Source: an uncultured bacterium (GTDB lineage: Bacteria; Actinomycetota; Actinomycetes; S36-B12; CAIKAW01). From it: a stretch of 52,257 nt of DNA. Below, piece by piece: positions 37,407 through 45,575 of the stretch. The stretch spans positions 1-52,257 of the forward strand of contig CAIKAW010000044.1 of assembly GCA_903825575.1 (NCBI GenBank), given 5' to 3'. The notes under the pieces are model-generated. The model saw only the letters and a program-made list of their open reading frames with translations. It searched no databases and was not told the DNA's origin. Made by a program: the position numbers and the translations under genes. Numbering within the stretch: position 1 is the stretch's first letter; each line of letters opens with the position of its first letter.

Positions 37407-37412
37407 TACCCT
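37407..37412 (+). promoter_or_regulatory. Candidate -10 box for leaderless prfB
   Basis: TACCCT lies six bases before the GTG of prfB. Only a weak AAGG sits too close to the start to act as a ribosome site. Spacing and the TAnnnT match suggest a leaderless transcript. Confidence 0.4.
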
Positions 37413-37418
37413 CAAGGC

Positions 37419-38525
37419 GTGGCCATCATCGATTCGACCGAAGCCCTGCGCGAGCTTGCCTACACGCTTTCCAGCGTTGAAGCGGTTGTCGACCTGCCCG
37501 CGCTGAAGCAGGAACTGGCTAACTTGCAGGAGCAGGCGGCTGAGCCCGACTTGTGGAATGACCAGGAGCACGCGCAATCCGTGACTTCGCGCCTCTCCTA
37601 TGCGCAGGGCGAAATCCGACGCCTGGAGACGCTGCGGGGCCGAGTCGACGACCTACCGATCATGTTCGAACTGGCCGCGGCGGAAGAGGACGCGGAGGCT
37701 TTGGCCGACGCTGAACGTGAACTGGCCGAGGTTGCTGCGGCGATCGGCGAACTCGAGGTCCGCACTCTGCTGTCAGGCGAGTATGACCAGCGTGAGGCGC
37801 TCGTCACGATCCGCTCGGAGGCTGGTGGCGTCGACGCGGCTGACTGGGCCGAGATGTTGCTGCGGATGTACACGCGTTATTGCGAGCGGCACAACTGGCC
37901 GATCGAGGTGTACGACGTTTCCTACGCCGAAGAGGCTGGCATCAAATCGGCCACGTTTGCGGTCAAGGCGCCCTACGCCTACGGAACGATGAGCGTTGAG
38001 CAAGGCACGCACCGACTGGTTCGGATCTCCCCGTTCGACAATCAAGGTCGACGCCAAACCTCGTTTGCGGCCGTCGAGGTGTTGCCGGTGGTCGCCCAGA
38101 CTGACCACATCGAGATCCCTGACGACGAATTGCGCGTTGACGTGTATCGCTCCAGCGGCCCTGGTGGTCAAGGTGTGAACACCACCGACTCGGCAGTTCG
38201 CATCACCCACCTACCCACCAACATCGTGGTGTCCTGCCAGAACGAGCGCAGCCAGATTCAGAACCGAGCCAGCGCCATGGCGGTCTTGCAGGCCAAGTTG
38301 CTCGAGCGCCGCCGGCAAGAGGACCGGGCCAAGATGGATGCGCTGAAGTCCGATGGCGGGTCCTGGGGCAACCAGATGCGCTCATACGTGCTGCATCCCT
38401 ATCAAATGGTCAAGGATCTGCGCACCGAAGTTGAGACCGGGAACACCGCAGCCGTACTCGACGGTGAAATCGATGGGTTTGTGGAGGCTGGGATTCGCTG
38501 GCGCCGCCAGCAAGAGCGCGCCTAG
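37419..38525 (+). CDS. prfB: Peptide chain release factor 2
   Basis: This 368-residue factor frees the finished protein at UGA and UAA stop codons. The codon-recognition tripeptide SPF is at residues 204-206, and the peptidyl-transferase GGQ motif is at 249-251 ([16 protein letters not shown]). The gene is one uninterrupted frame without the autoregulatory UGA frameshift found in E. coli prfB. The GTG start is 35 bases after the tad operon, with a possible leaderless promoter. The order prfB-ftsE-ftsX-smpB is conserved in Actinobacteria. Confidence 0.96.
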   Translation: MAIIDSTEALRELAYTLSSVEAVVDLPALKQELANLQEQAAEPDLWNDQEHAQSVTSRLSYAQGEIRRLETLRGRVDDLPIMFELAAAEEDAEALADAERELAEVAAAIGELEVRTLLSGEYDQREALVTIRSEAGGVDAADWAEMLLRMYTRYCERHNWPIEVYDVSYAEEAGIKSATFAVKAPYAYGTMSVEQGTHRLVRISPFDNQGRRQTSFAAVEVLPVVAQTDHIEIPDDELRVDVYRSSGPGGQGVNTTDSAVRITHLPTNIVVSCQNERSQIQNRASAMAVLQAKLLERRRQEDRAKMDALKSDGGSWGNQMRSYVLHPYQMVKDLRTEVETGNTAAVLDGEIDGFVEAGIRWRRQQERA

Positions 38526-38557
38526 CCTGAGAGTTGTCGGCAGCGCGATTATCCACC

Positions 38558-38586
38558 TTGAGCCCTTTTAGATAACGAAATGATAA
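38558..38586 (+). promoter_or_regulatory. Candidate promoter of ftsEX with GATAACGA direct repeat
   Basis: TTGAGC (38558-38563), a 17-base spacer and TGATAA (38581-38586) resemble a sigma-A promoter in the 188-base gap between prfB and ftsE. GATAACGA occurs twice (38571-38578 and 38582-38589), 11 bases apart and partly within the -10 box, so a regulator could bind there. Confidence 0.4.
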
Positions 38587-38713
38587 CGACCCTGGGCTCG
38601 GTTGGCTGCGTGGGATCAGGGCCGGGTCGCCGCCCTGACATCTGGGGCGACGTAGACTTCCACACGGTCGAATCCCCGGCCACAGCCTGTGCCCGCCGAG
38701 CGATCGAGGCCGC

Positions 38714-39403
38714 GTGATTCGCCTAGAGGACGTCGTCAAGCTCTACTCGGCGCAGACGCGCCCTGCCCTCGATGGGTTGAGCCTGGAGATTGAGAAGGGC
38801 GAGTTCGTCTTTCTTGTGGGTGCCTCGGGGTCAGGGAAGTCGACCTTCCTGCGCCTGATCCTGAAAGAGGAAAGCCCGACTTCGGGCAGAGTCTTCGTAG
38901 CAGGCAAGGATCTGGGCCGGTTGTCCAATTGGAAGGTCCCGGCGTTGCGCCGCCAAATCGGAACCGTGTTCCAGGATTTCCGGTTGCTGCCGAACAAGAC
39001 GGTGACGCAGAACGTCGCCTTCGCACTTGAGGTCATTGGTCGATCCCGAAGCCAGATCAAGGCAGTGGTGCCCGAGGTGCTTGAGCTTGTTGGTCTTGGC
39101 GGCAAAGGCGAACGAATGCCGGATGAACTGTCCGGCGGCGAACAGCAGCGGGTGGCGGTGGCCCGGGCGTTCGTGAATCGACCGATGATTCTGATTGCCG
39201 ACGAACCCACCGGAAACCTTGATCCGGCAACCAGCGTCGGGATCATGAAGTTGCTTGATCGAATCAACCGCACCGGCACGACGGTCATCATGGCAACGCA
39301 CGATGCTGCCATCGTCGATTCGATGCGCAAACGGGTTATCGAACTGGAAGGTGGGCACCTCGTTCGCGACCAGAACCGCGGTGTCTATGGGTACGCCAGA
39401 TGA
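38714..39403 (+). CDS. ftsE: Cell division ATP-binding protein FtsE
   Basis: This 229-residue ABC ATPase works with FtsX to switch on peptidoglycan hydrolases at the septum. Walker [10 protein letters not shown] (residues 36-44), the signature [14 protein letters not shown] and Walker [14 protein letters not shown] are intact. The region [11 protein letters not shown] is the family's usual opening. The GTG start has no strong ribosome site visible; the nearest purines are in GAGGCC. ftsX starts 52 bases downstream. Confidence 0.95.
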   Translation: MIRLEDVVKLYSAQTRPALDGLSLEIEKGEFVFLVGASGSGKSTFLRLILKEESPTSGRVFVAGKDLGRLSNWKVPALRRQIGTVFQDFRLLPNKTVTQNVAFALEVIGRSRSQIKAVVPEVLELVGLGGKGERMPDELSGGEQQRVAVARAFVNRPMILIADEPTGNLDPATSVGIMKLLDRINRTGTTVIMATHDAAIVDSMRKRVIELEGGHLVRDQNRGVYGYAR

Positions 39404-39454
39404 TCGGGGCTACTGGCTTGGCCAGCGTCGGTACATTCACGGTCGGCGGCTGAA

Positions 39455-40378
39455 GTGCGCTTCCGCTTCGTCTTTAGTGAGATCGCGATTGGGCTTAGAC
39501 GCAACCTGACGATGACAGTTGCCATGATCATCACGGTGGCTATTGCGCTTGCCCTGTTCGGGTCGAGCCTGATCATGCGGGCACAGGTGTCGACGATGAA
39601 GGACTACTGGTACGACAAGGTCGAGGTGTCGATCTTCTTGTGCGGTAAGAACAGCGGTGGGCCCACTGGTACCCCTTCTTGTTCGGCTGGCGCGGTAACC
39701 GACGCTCAACGAGCGCAGATCTTGGCAGACTTGACTGCTCTGCAGCCGACTTATGTACAAGCGATCTATCACGAAACACCGCAACAGGCTTACGCGCACT
39801 TCAAGGAGTACCTCAAGGGTTCGCCGCTATTGGACAACGTCAGCGCCGACATGTTGCCGGAGTCGTTCCGCGTCAAGTTGACGCATCCAGATCAAGTGGC
39901 GGTTGTGGCGACCGAGTTTCAGGGGCGCAAGGGCGTGCAAGATGTGCGCGATCAGCGCCAAGCCTTAGCCAAACTCTTTCGAGCTTTGAGTGCCCTCCAA
40001 CTTGTTGCGTTGACTATTGCTATTGCAATGGTGATCGTCACAGTGCTGCTCGTCGTCAACACAATGCGCGTGGCCGCGTTCAGTAGGCGAAGAGAGACGG
40101 GCATTATGCGGCTGGTTGGGGCATCGAATTTCTACATCCAACTACCGTTCTTAATGGAGGCCGCGCTTGCGGCACTAGTGGGTGCGGCGTTCGCGGCCAT
40201 GGCATTGGTTGTCGTGAAAGCAGTGATCATTGACCATTGGCTGGCGTCTACTTTCACCTTCACTGCGTTCATTGGATGGCCAGTGGTCTTGACGATCATC
40301 CCGATCGTGGTGGCGATCGGCGTCGTCCTGGCTGTGATTGCGGCCTTCTTCACCCTGCGCAAGTACCTGCGGGTTTGA
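39455..40378 (+). CDS. ftsX: Cell division membrane protein FtsX
   Basis: This 307-residue permease-like partner of FtsE has an N-terminal helix (about 20-42) and a large extracellular domain (about 45-175). This domain has two cysteines (FLCGKN and PSCSAG) that may form a disulfide. Three C-terminal helices (about 180-210, 235-265 and 275-303) follow. The extracellular domain transmits the ATPase state to a cell-wall hydrolase (RipC in mycobacteria). The GTG start follows a short gap after ftsE, and smpB begins three bases after its stop. Confidence 0.94.
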   Translation: MRFRFVFSEIAIGLRRNLTMTVAMIITVAIALALFGSSLIMRAQVSTMKDYWYDKVEVSIFLCGKNSGGPTGTPSCSAGAVTDAQRAQILADLTALQPTYVQAIYHETPQQAYAHFKEYLKGSPLLDNVSADMLPESFRVKLTHPDQVAVVATEFQGRKGVQDVRDQRQALAKLFRALSALQLVALTIAIAMVIVTVLLVVNTMRVAAFSRRRETGIMRLVGASNFYIQLPFLMEAALAALVGAAFAAMALVVVKAVIIDHWLASTFTFTAFIGWPVVLTIIPIVVAIGVVLAVIAAFFTLRKYLRV

Positions 40379-40381
40379 GTC

Positions 40382-40861
40382 ATGGCGCGCGAGCAGGGGC
40401 AGAAGCTAATTGCCCAGAACCGTAAGGCGCGCCACGACTATCACCTCGAGGACTCAATCGAGGCCGGATTGGTCCTTATGGGCACCGAGGTCAAGTCGCT
40501 ACGGGCGGGCCGGGCTTCGCTGGTCGATGGATTCGCTGAGGTGCGCGACGGCGAAGTGTGGCTGCGCAACGTTCACATCCCCGAATACGATCCGGGAACT
40601 TGGACAAACCACGAACCCCGTCGGGCCCGAAAACTTCTGTTGCACGCCCGCGAGATCCACAAGTTGATCCTGGCGACGCGTGAATCCGGCGCGACGTTGG
40701 TTCCTTTGGCTCTGTATTTCAAGGACGGTAAGGCCAAGGTTGAGATCGCGGTTGGCCACGGCAAGAAGGCCTACGACAAGCGGGCAGCCATGGCCGAACG
40801 TGACGCAAAGCGGGAAACGAGTCGGGCAGTGGGCCGACGGAACAAAGGCATGAGCGACTGA
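40382..40861 (+). CDS. smpB: tmRNA-binding protein SmpB
   Basis: This 159-residue protein binds the tRNA-like part of tmRNA and brings it to stalled ribosomes. The beta-barrel core with [37 protein letters not shown] and the C-terminal basic tail ([17 protein letters not shown]), which fills the mRNA channel, are all present. The ATG start is close behind ftsX. Its RNA partner ssrA lies about 4.1 kb downstream in the same direction. Confidence 0.97.
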   Translation: MAREQGQKLIAQNRKARHDYHLEDSIEAGLVLMGTEVKSLRAGRASLVDGFAEVRDGEVWLRNVHIPEYDPGTWTNHEPRRARKLLLHAREIHKLILATRESGATLVPLALYFKDGKAKVEIAVGHGKKAYDKRAAMAERDAKRETSRAVGRRNKGMSD

Positions 40862-40886
40862 TGGGCCCACTAACAGGGGGAGTGTA

Positions 40887-42314
40887 GTGAGCAATCCGCT
40901 TGATGGTTTCGGGGACTTCCTCGATTCCTTCTATCCCTATCGCGATGCGGCGCCGGTCCATTCCACGCTTGACGCGCCCGCGCGGGATCGTGCCGACGTG
41001 TTGGCAGAGGTCGCCGGCATGGCGCGGCGTGAGGATGCCCAAGGTGACCTCGGACGGGTGTCGGGTTCGCTGTACTCCGGCGATCACGAGCACTATCAGT
41101 TCTTGTCGGAGGTGTTCGCCAACTTCGCGCACGCGAACGTGCTCCAGCGTGACATGTATCCGTCTGCAACTAAGTTCGAGGGCGAGATCATCGCGATGAC
41201 TTTGGCGATGCTGCATGGTGATGCAGTGGCTGAGTTCAAGCCCGGGCAAGAGGCTGTCGGTGTACTCACTAGCGGTGGGTCCGAAAGTTTGATGACAGCG
41301 GTGCTGACGTATCGCGAACAGGCGCGGACGGAACGTGGCATCGTCGCGCCGAACATTGTGCTGCCGGTTACTGCCCATGTGGCGCTACAGAAGGGCGCGC
41401 ACTACTTCGGCATCGAGGTCCGTAAGGCGCCGCTCGGTCCGGATCACCGGGTCGACGTTGCTGCCGTTCGCGAGTTGATCGACTCGAACACGATCGCGCT
41501 AGTCGGTTCGGCCGGCGACTACGGACACGGCTTGATCGATCCGATCGTTGAACTAGGCGAGCTGGCCCTTGAGCACGGCATTGGCTTGCACGTAGATGGT
41601 TGTTTGGGCGGTTTCTTGTTGCCGTGGTTGGAACGGGCGGGGTATGACGTCCCACTCTGGGACTTCCGCGTGCCGGGTGTTACCAGCATCAGCGCCGACA
41701 CGCACAAGTACGGCTATGCGCTCAAGGGCACGAGCGTTTTGCTCTATCGCGGTCGTGACCTGCGGCGCCACCAGTACTTCACTGTTCCAGATTGGCCCGG
41801 CGGCCTGTACGTCTCGCCGGGGATGGCTGGGTCGCGTTCCGGTGGTCTGATAGCGGCAACCTGGGCCTCGATGGTGACGATGGGCGCGGCCGGGTATCTG
41901 GCGGCAGCGACTGAGATTGGTGCCACTGCGGCCAAGTTGAAGGCTGGGATTAGGGAGATCCCGGAGTTGGAGATCTTTGGCGATCCCCTTTTCTTGGTCG
42001 CTTTCAAGTCGGATGTCGTCGATATCTACTTGGTCAACGATGCACTCACAGCGGCAGGCTGGCGCATGAACGCGCTGCACTTACCGGCCGGGCTCCACTT
42101 CTGTGTGACTCGCCCGAACACTAAGCCCGGGATCGCTGATGCTTTCGTGGCGGATTTGGCTAAAGCTGTTGAGTACGCGAAGGCACGCGCGGGGGAGCCG
42201 GCCCAGTCGGGTGCGATGTACGGATTCGGCGGCACGCCGCAGGGTGAAATCACGCTGACAGCGTTGATGTCGGGATTCCTGGACATGATGCAGTCGCTGG
42301 CGCCAGAAGCATAG
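40887..42314 (+). CDS. PLP-dependent lyase, sphingosine-1-phosphate-lyase-like
   Basis: This 475-residue fold-type I enzyme has a pyridoxal-phosphate lysine predicted at K274 in SADTHKYGYALKGTSVLLYR. That motif, the preceding LHVDGCLGGFLLPW, and WPGGLYVSPGMAGSRSGG further on, are the arrangement of eukaryotic and bacterial sphingosine-1-phosphate lyases. Glutamate decarboxylases, also related, differ in this part. The family cleaves long-chain base phosphates to an aldehyde and phosphoethanolamine; the natural substrate in this bacterium is unknown. A GGGGGAG ribosome site precedes the GTG start. The stop codon lies in the first copy of a 13-base tandem repeat. Confidence 0.83.
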   Translation: MSNPLDGFGDFLDSFYPYRDAAPVHSTLDAPARDRADVLAEVAGMARREDAQGDLGRVSGSLYSGDHEHYQFLSEVFANFAHANVLQRDMYPSATKFEGEIIAMTLAMLHGDAVAEFKPGQEAVGVLTSGGSESLMTAVLTYREQARTERGIVAPNIVLPVTAHVALQKGAHYFGIEVRKAPLGPDHRVDVAAVRELIDSNTIALVGSAGDYGHGLIDPIVELGELALEHGIGLHVDGCLGGFLLPWLERAGYDVPLWDFRVPGVTSISADTHKYGYALKGTSVLLYRGRDLRRHQYFTVPDWPGGLYVSPGMAGSRSGGLIAATWASMVTMGAAGYLAAATEIGATAAKLKAGIREIPELEIFGDPLFLVAFKSDVVDIYLVNDALTAAGWRMNALHLPAGLHFCVTRPNTKPGIADAFVADLAKAVEYAKARAGEPAQSGAMYGFGGTPQGEITLTALMSGFLDMMQSLAPEA

Positions 42315-42375
42315 TTCGGGCGCATAGTTCGGGCGCATAGCTCGGGCGCATAGTTCGGGCGCATAGTTCGGGCGC
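42311..42375. repeat. Five tandem copies of a 13-base repeat at the end of the PLP-lyase gene
   Basis: The unit ATAGTTCGGGCGC is repeated five times without gaps. Copy three has one change (T to C, ATAGCTCGGGCGC). The first copy includes the TAG stop of the upstream gene. Because 13 is not a multiple of three, the TAG of successive units falls in all three frames. The array is too short and uniform to be a CRISPR and has no spacers. Confidence 0.95.
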
Positions 42376-42404
42376 TGGGCCCCGCCAGACCCGCATGCCC
42401 TTTT

Positions 42405-42449
42405 GGATATCGCCAACTGCAGTTTCCTACTGAACGTGTAGTTGGCGTT
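42405..42449. repeat. 45-base inverted-repeat element, copy 1
   Basis: Starts GGATATCGCCAACTGC and ends TAGTTGGCGTT. Perfect eight-base arms CGCCAACT (42411-42418) and AGTTGGCG (42440-42447) surround a 21-base middle. The ends match copy 2, and the middle differs. No T-run follows, so a simple terminator is unlikely. Confidence 0.85.
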
Positions 42450-42521
42450 CTTCAAATACCTATTGGGCTTCCCGTGGCTGCCGCCCGCCCGTGCCCGCCC
42501 GCCCGGGCACCCCTGCCTTGT

Positions 42522-42566
42522 GGATATCGCCAACTGCGCTTTCCATCAGCACGCATAGTTGGCGTT
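42522..42566. repeat. 45-base inverted-repeat element, copy 2
   Basis: Same length and ends as copy 1. Arms are CGCCAACT (42528-42535) and AGTTGGCG (42557-42564). The right arm, ACGCATAGTTGGCG, matches the 13-base tandem unit except for two inserted bases. The copies are separated by a C/G-rich stretch and lie 46 bases before the winged-helix gene. Confidence 0.85.
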
Positions 42567-42612
42567 ATCAAGAATGGGCGGCTGGTAACTGGGCGCTGGA
42601 AAGGGGTTTCGC

Positions 42613-43266
42613 ATGGATCTGTGGCGCCCATTCCTGCTGGTCACCACGACTCTGGACGGCGACGTCCTACAAGCCCTGGCAATGAGCCGCGACGAGGTTA
42701 CGGTCGGCCAAATCCAGCGTGCCATCGGACGCGGCTCACTCCCCGGACTTCGCAAGGTTCTCGTGCGTCTAGTTGGGCAGGGCCTTGTTGAGAGCGAACG
42801 GGTCGCCAACACGGTGGTCTTCTCATTGCGCGAAGAGCACCTTGCCGCCCCTTTGATTCGTGGACTCGCGTCGCTACCCAACCAAATCATTCACCTGACT
42901 GAGCAGACGTTGGCTGCGTGGGAGGTGCAGCCACTTTTCGGCTGCATTTTGCACAACCGGGCGCGTTGGGCGCAGGCGATAACTCTGCTCCTGATTTCAC
43001 CTGACCTGGCCACAACTGACTTGTCCGCGATCGGGGCACGCGAATTGTGGCTGCGCCAATGCAAGGAACTGGCCCGCGACCTGTCCGACTGGACCGGTTC
43101 AACAATCATCATCGATGACAAGGATCTGCCGGGACTGCTTCAACAAATCAAGGAAGTCAAACAAAACGGGCAGCAAATGAGCGGCGCAGTGGCAGGCGGC
43201 GACGTTGTTTGTGGGTCACGCGATTTCATAGATCTCGTGCGAATGGGGCGCATAACGCCGGGGTGA
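42613..43266 (+). CDS. Winged-helix protein fused to a decayed nucleotidyltransferase domain
   Basis: The protein has 217 residues. Residues about 10-78 form a winged helix (LAMSRDEVTVGQIQRAIG ... RLVGQGLVESERV). The rest follows the layout of an actinobacterial family with a Pol-beta-type nucleotidyltransferase: WEVQPLFGCILHNRARW sits where the catalytic GSxARGxxxxxSDxD normally lies, and RDLSDWTGSTIIIDDKDLPGL matches its later part. The catalytic Gly-Ser and the acidic pair are not visible, so nucleotide transfer is probably lost; DNA binding may remain. AAGGGG precedes the ATG. The fold assignment by eye is moderately secure. Confidence 0.6.
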   Translation: MDLWRPFLLVTTTLDGDVLQALAMSRDEVTVGQIQRAIGRGSLPGLRKVLVRLVGQGLVESERVANTVVFSLREEHLAAPLIRGLASLPNQIIHLTEQTLAAWEVQPLFGCILHNRARWAQAITLLLISPDLATTDLSAIGARELWLRQCKELARDLSDWTGSTIIIDDKDLPGLLQQIKEVKQNGQQMSGAVAGGDVVCGSRDFIDLVRMGRITPG

Positions 43267-43285
43267 CTCGCGGGAGCAATACGCT

Positions 43286-44896
43286 GTGCCTGTGGCAGCG
43301 ACCGACCCGACGGACAGCCCCGACCTAGGCCAATGGATCTTGGCAGTTGATCTTGGCAACGGTGGTCCAAAAGTTGCCGCCGTCACGCCGACTGGTGAAA
43401 TCTTGGCTACAGCTTTTCGCCCCTGCGACGTTCATATCGGAACCGATGGCGCTGCTACCCAGGATGCGCGCCAGTGGTGGACCGGCCTAGTCGAAGGAAT
43501 CCGCGAAATCGTCCAAGCCGCCAACGTTGCGCCTACCAAACTGCATGCGATCGGCATCACCGGCCAGTGGGGTTCAAGCGTCCCGGTGGGCGCGGATACC
43601 CAGCCCGTGGGCCCGGTACTGCTGTGGGCCGACACGCGGGCCCGACACCACGTAGCCGATGTGATCGGGGGAAAGATCAGCGTTCAAGGGATCGCCCCGC
43701 ACAAGGCGCTGCCATTTGTGCGCGTGACCGGTGGTGCGCCGAGTCCATCGGGCGCTGACCCGACCGGGCATTCATTGCTGTTGCAACGAGATCATCCCGA
43801 CGTCTACGCCAAGACGACCGTGCTGCTCGAACCCGTCGACTACGTAGGCCTGCGTTTCACCGGGCGTGCTGCCGCGACTCCGGCTTCGATGATCTTGTCG
43901 TGGTTGACGGATAACCGACTCGGCGCTGAACCGGCGTATCACCCTCCGCTGGTTCGCCGAACCAAGCGCGACCCCGAACGTTTGCCCGAACTTCTCAAAA
44001 CGGGTTCGGTGCTCGGGCCACTGCTGCCCGACGTTGCCGCAGAACTCGGCCTCCTCCCGGGTGCTGCGGTCATTTGTGGCATCCCTGACCTGCATGCGGC
44101 GGTAGTTGGTTCCGGTGCGGTCGAGCCATTTCAAACTCACATCGCGATCTCAACCACCGCTTGGATTGGTACCCAAGTTCCGTTCAAGCGCACCGACGCG
44201 CTGCATTCGATCGCCACAGTTCCAGGCTTCACCGCTGACCTGCCGATGGTCGCCAACAATCACGAGACCGGTGGTGCCTGCCTGCAATGGTTACGCGACG
44301 AAGTGCTATTCCCAGACGACGGCTTGATCCCGCTACAACGCCCCAGCTTCGAGGCGCTGATCGCCACTGCAGCCAACGTCCCCGCTGGCTGCGAAGGTTT
44401 GCTCTTCATGCCGTGGCTAAACGGTGAGCGTAGCCCGGTCGAAGATAAACGGTTGCGCGGTGGATTCTTGAATATGACGTTGCGCACGGATCGTGCGGCG
44501 ATGGTTCGTGGCGTTCTCGAAGGCGTCGCGTTCAATGCGCGGTGGTTGTTCGATCAGTACGAAAAATTCCTGCGCACGAAGGTGACTTCCACGCGGATTC
44601 TTGGGGGCGGCGCTCAGTCAGACCTTTGGTGTCAGATCCACGCCGACATTCTCGGCATCCGCGTCGAACAGGTCGACGATCCACGTAATGCCCAACTACG
44701 AGGTGTCGCCCTGTATGCCAGGACCGCATTGGGCGAGATCAGCCTCAGCCAAGCCGCGGAACTGATCCCGGTGGCGAAGGTATTCGACCCGATTCCCGCG
44801 AACCAGGCGGTCTATGCGCCGCTCTACGCGGAGTACCGAAAGCTCTATCCGGCGGTGAAGGGCCTATATCGCCGACTCAACGCGAATCTGGGCTGA
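43286..44896 (+). CDS. FGGY-family carbohydrate kinase, xylulokinase-like
   Basis: This 536-residue sugar kinase has the N-terminal ATP-fold motif LAVDLGNGGPKVAAVTPTGE and the central ITGQWGSSVPVG. The C-terminal FGGY region GGGAQSDLWCQIHADILG is present, with RVEQVDDPRNAQLRGVALYAR following. The family phosphorylates sugars such as xylulose, ribulose or glycerol; the closest type appears to be xylulokinase, but the substrate is not certain. A GGGAG site lies nine bases before the GTG. No sugar isomerase or transporter gene lies beside it. It ends 66 bases before ssrA. Confidence 0.82.
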   Translation: MPVAATDPTDSPDLGQWILAVDLGNGGPKVAAVTPTGEILATAFRPCDVHIGTDGAATQDARQWWTGLVEGIREIVQAANVAPTKLHAIGITGQWGSSVPVGADTQPVGPVLLWADTRARHHVADVIGGKISVQGIAPHKALPFVRVTGGAPSPSGADPTGHSLLLQRDHPDVYAKTTVLLEPVDYVGLRFTGRAAATPASMILSWLTDNRLGAEPAYHPPLVRRTKRDPERLPELLKTGSVLGPLLPDVAAELGLLPGAAVICGIPDLHAAVVGSGAVEPFQTHIAISTTAWIGTQVPFKRTDALHSIATVPGFTADLPMVANNHETGGACLQWLRDEVLFPDDGLIPLQRPSFEALIATAANVPAGCEGLLFMPWLNGERSPVEDKRLRGGFLNMTLRTDRAAMVRGVLEGVAFNARWLFDQYEKFLRTKVTSTRILGGGAQSDLWCQIHADILGIRVEQVDDPRNAQLRGVALYARTALGEISLSQAAELIPVAKVFDPIPANQAVYAPLYAEYRKLYPAVKGLYRRLNANLG

Positions 44897-44930
44897 TTGC
44901 CCGAATCTGGGCGAGGCTGGCGAATCTCGG
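44883..44930. repeat. Three CGAATCT(G/C)GG copies at exact 19-base spacing before ssrA
   Basis: CGAATCTGGG occurs at 44883-44892 and 44902-44911 and, with one change (CGAATCTCGG), at 44921-44930, exactly 19 bases apart. The first copy is within the end of the kinase gene. The third lies just upstream of TAGACT (44940-44945), a possible -10 box for ssrA. Function is unknown. Confidence 0.8.
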
Positions 44931-44962
44931 GGTTGCGAGTAGACTCTGCCCATAACTGCACA

Positions 44963-45328
44963 GGGGGTGAACGGTTTCGACAGCGGAGGCCGTGATAGGA
45001 GAAGCGGGCCGAGGACCGGCGGTTAACTCGTTAACGATCCGTCGAAAACAATAAGTGCCAACACACAGCGCACTAGTCTCGCCCTCGCTGCCTAAGCGAG
45101 TATCGGGACCGTCGGCCTGGGAATGCCTTCGTCCCAGTCACCGGCGTCATCTAGAAGGCTTACCGATCATCCCGGTTCCGGGGGTGTGAGGAACAACTAA
45201 CAGAAACTGGGCCGTGTTTCCCGTTGAGCCACTCGAAGCGGGAAGGCCGAGAACACGCCATCGTGGCTGCGCCCGGAGAAGCCCTTGATCGTTGCCGTTG
45301 GACCCGGGTTCGATTCCCGGCACCTCCA
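44963..45328 (+). ncRNA. ssrA: Transfer-messenger RNA (tmRNA)
   Basis: This about 366-base RNA rescues ribosomes stalled on broken mRNA. Its 5' end GGGGGUG pairs with CACCUCC near the 3' end (45321-45327) to make the acceptor stem. The conserved GAACGGTTTCGAC follows the 5' end, and the T-arm GGGTTCGATTCCC closes the tRNA-like part. The tag frame (45057-45095) encodes ANTQRTSLALAA and a TAA stop, an actinobacterial-type tag. The terminal CCA is not encoded (ACA follows) and must be added. The TAGACT at 44940-44945 may be its -10 box. A terminator follows. Confidence 0.97.
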
Positions 45329-45331
45329 CAA

Positions 45332-45357
45332 GTGAGTAGTTCACGTTGACTACTCAC
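45332..45357 (+). other. Hairpin just after ssrA
   Basis: Nine-base arms GTGAGTAGT and ACTACTCAC surround an eight-base loop immediately after the tmRNA 3' end. It has no T-run, so it may help 3' processing or fold with the terminator hairpin that follows. Confidence 0.6.
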
Positions 45358-45374
45358 AAAACCCCTGTGTTGAA

Positions 45375-45411
45375 GGCCCCTGACGAGAAATCGTCGGGGG
45401 CCTTTGCTTTT
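45375..45411 (+). terminator. Rho-independent terminator of ssrA
   Basis: A 12-base stem (GGCCCCTGACGA paired with TCGTCGGGGGCC, with one T-G pair) closed by a GAAA tetraloop is followed by TTTGCTTTT. It is a strong intrinsic terminator about 50 bases after the tmRNA. Confidence 0.9.
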
Positions 45412-45575
45412 CTTCGCCCGAGCGTGGTCTCGGGGCCGCCGGCGAGTTCCGCGTAGGCCGATTTGTGTCGCCGAACTCCTTCCGAGGCCCGTCTGTAAAC
45501 ATGGCTGTGACCCTGTTGGCTCGTGGCCCTCAGGGTCGAAGCGTTCTGTTCAGGGTTTCCGGAGTCTTGCTCGGG

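Noticed and set aside
42311-42375. Possible CRISPR array
   Set aside because: Units are 13 bases and adjoin directly; no spacers and no cas genes nearby.
45299-45330. Second copy of the ssrA 3' end (att site) within the window
   Set aside because: Scanned by eye to the window end; no repeat of the acceptor-stem sequence seen.
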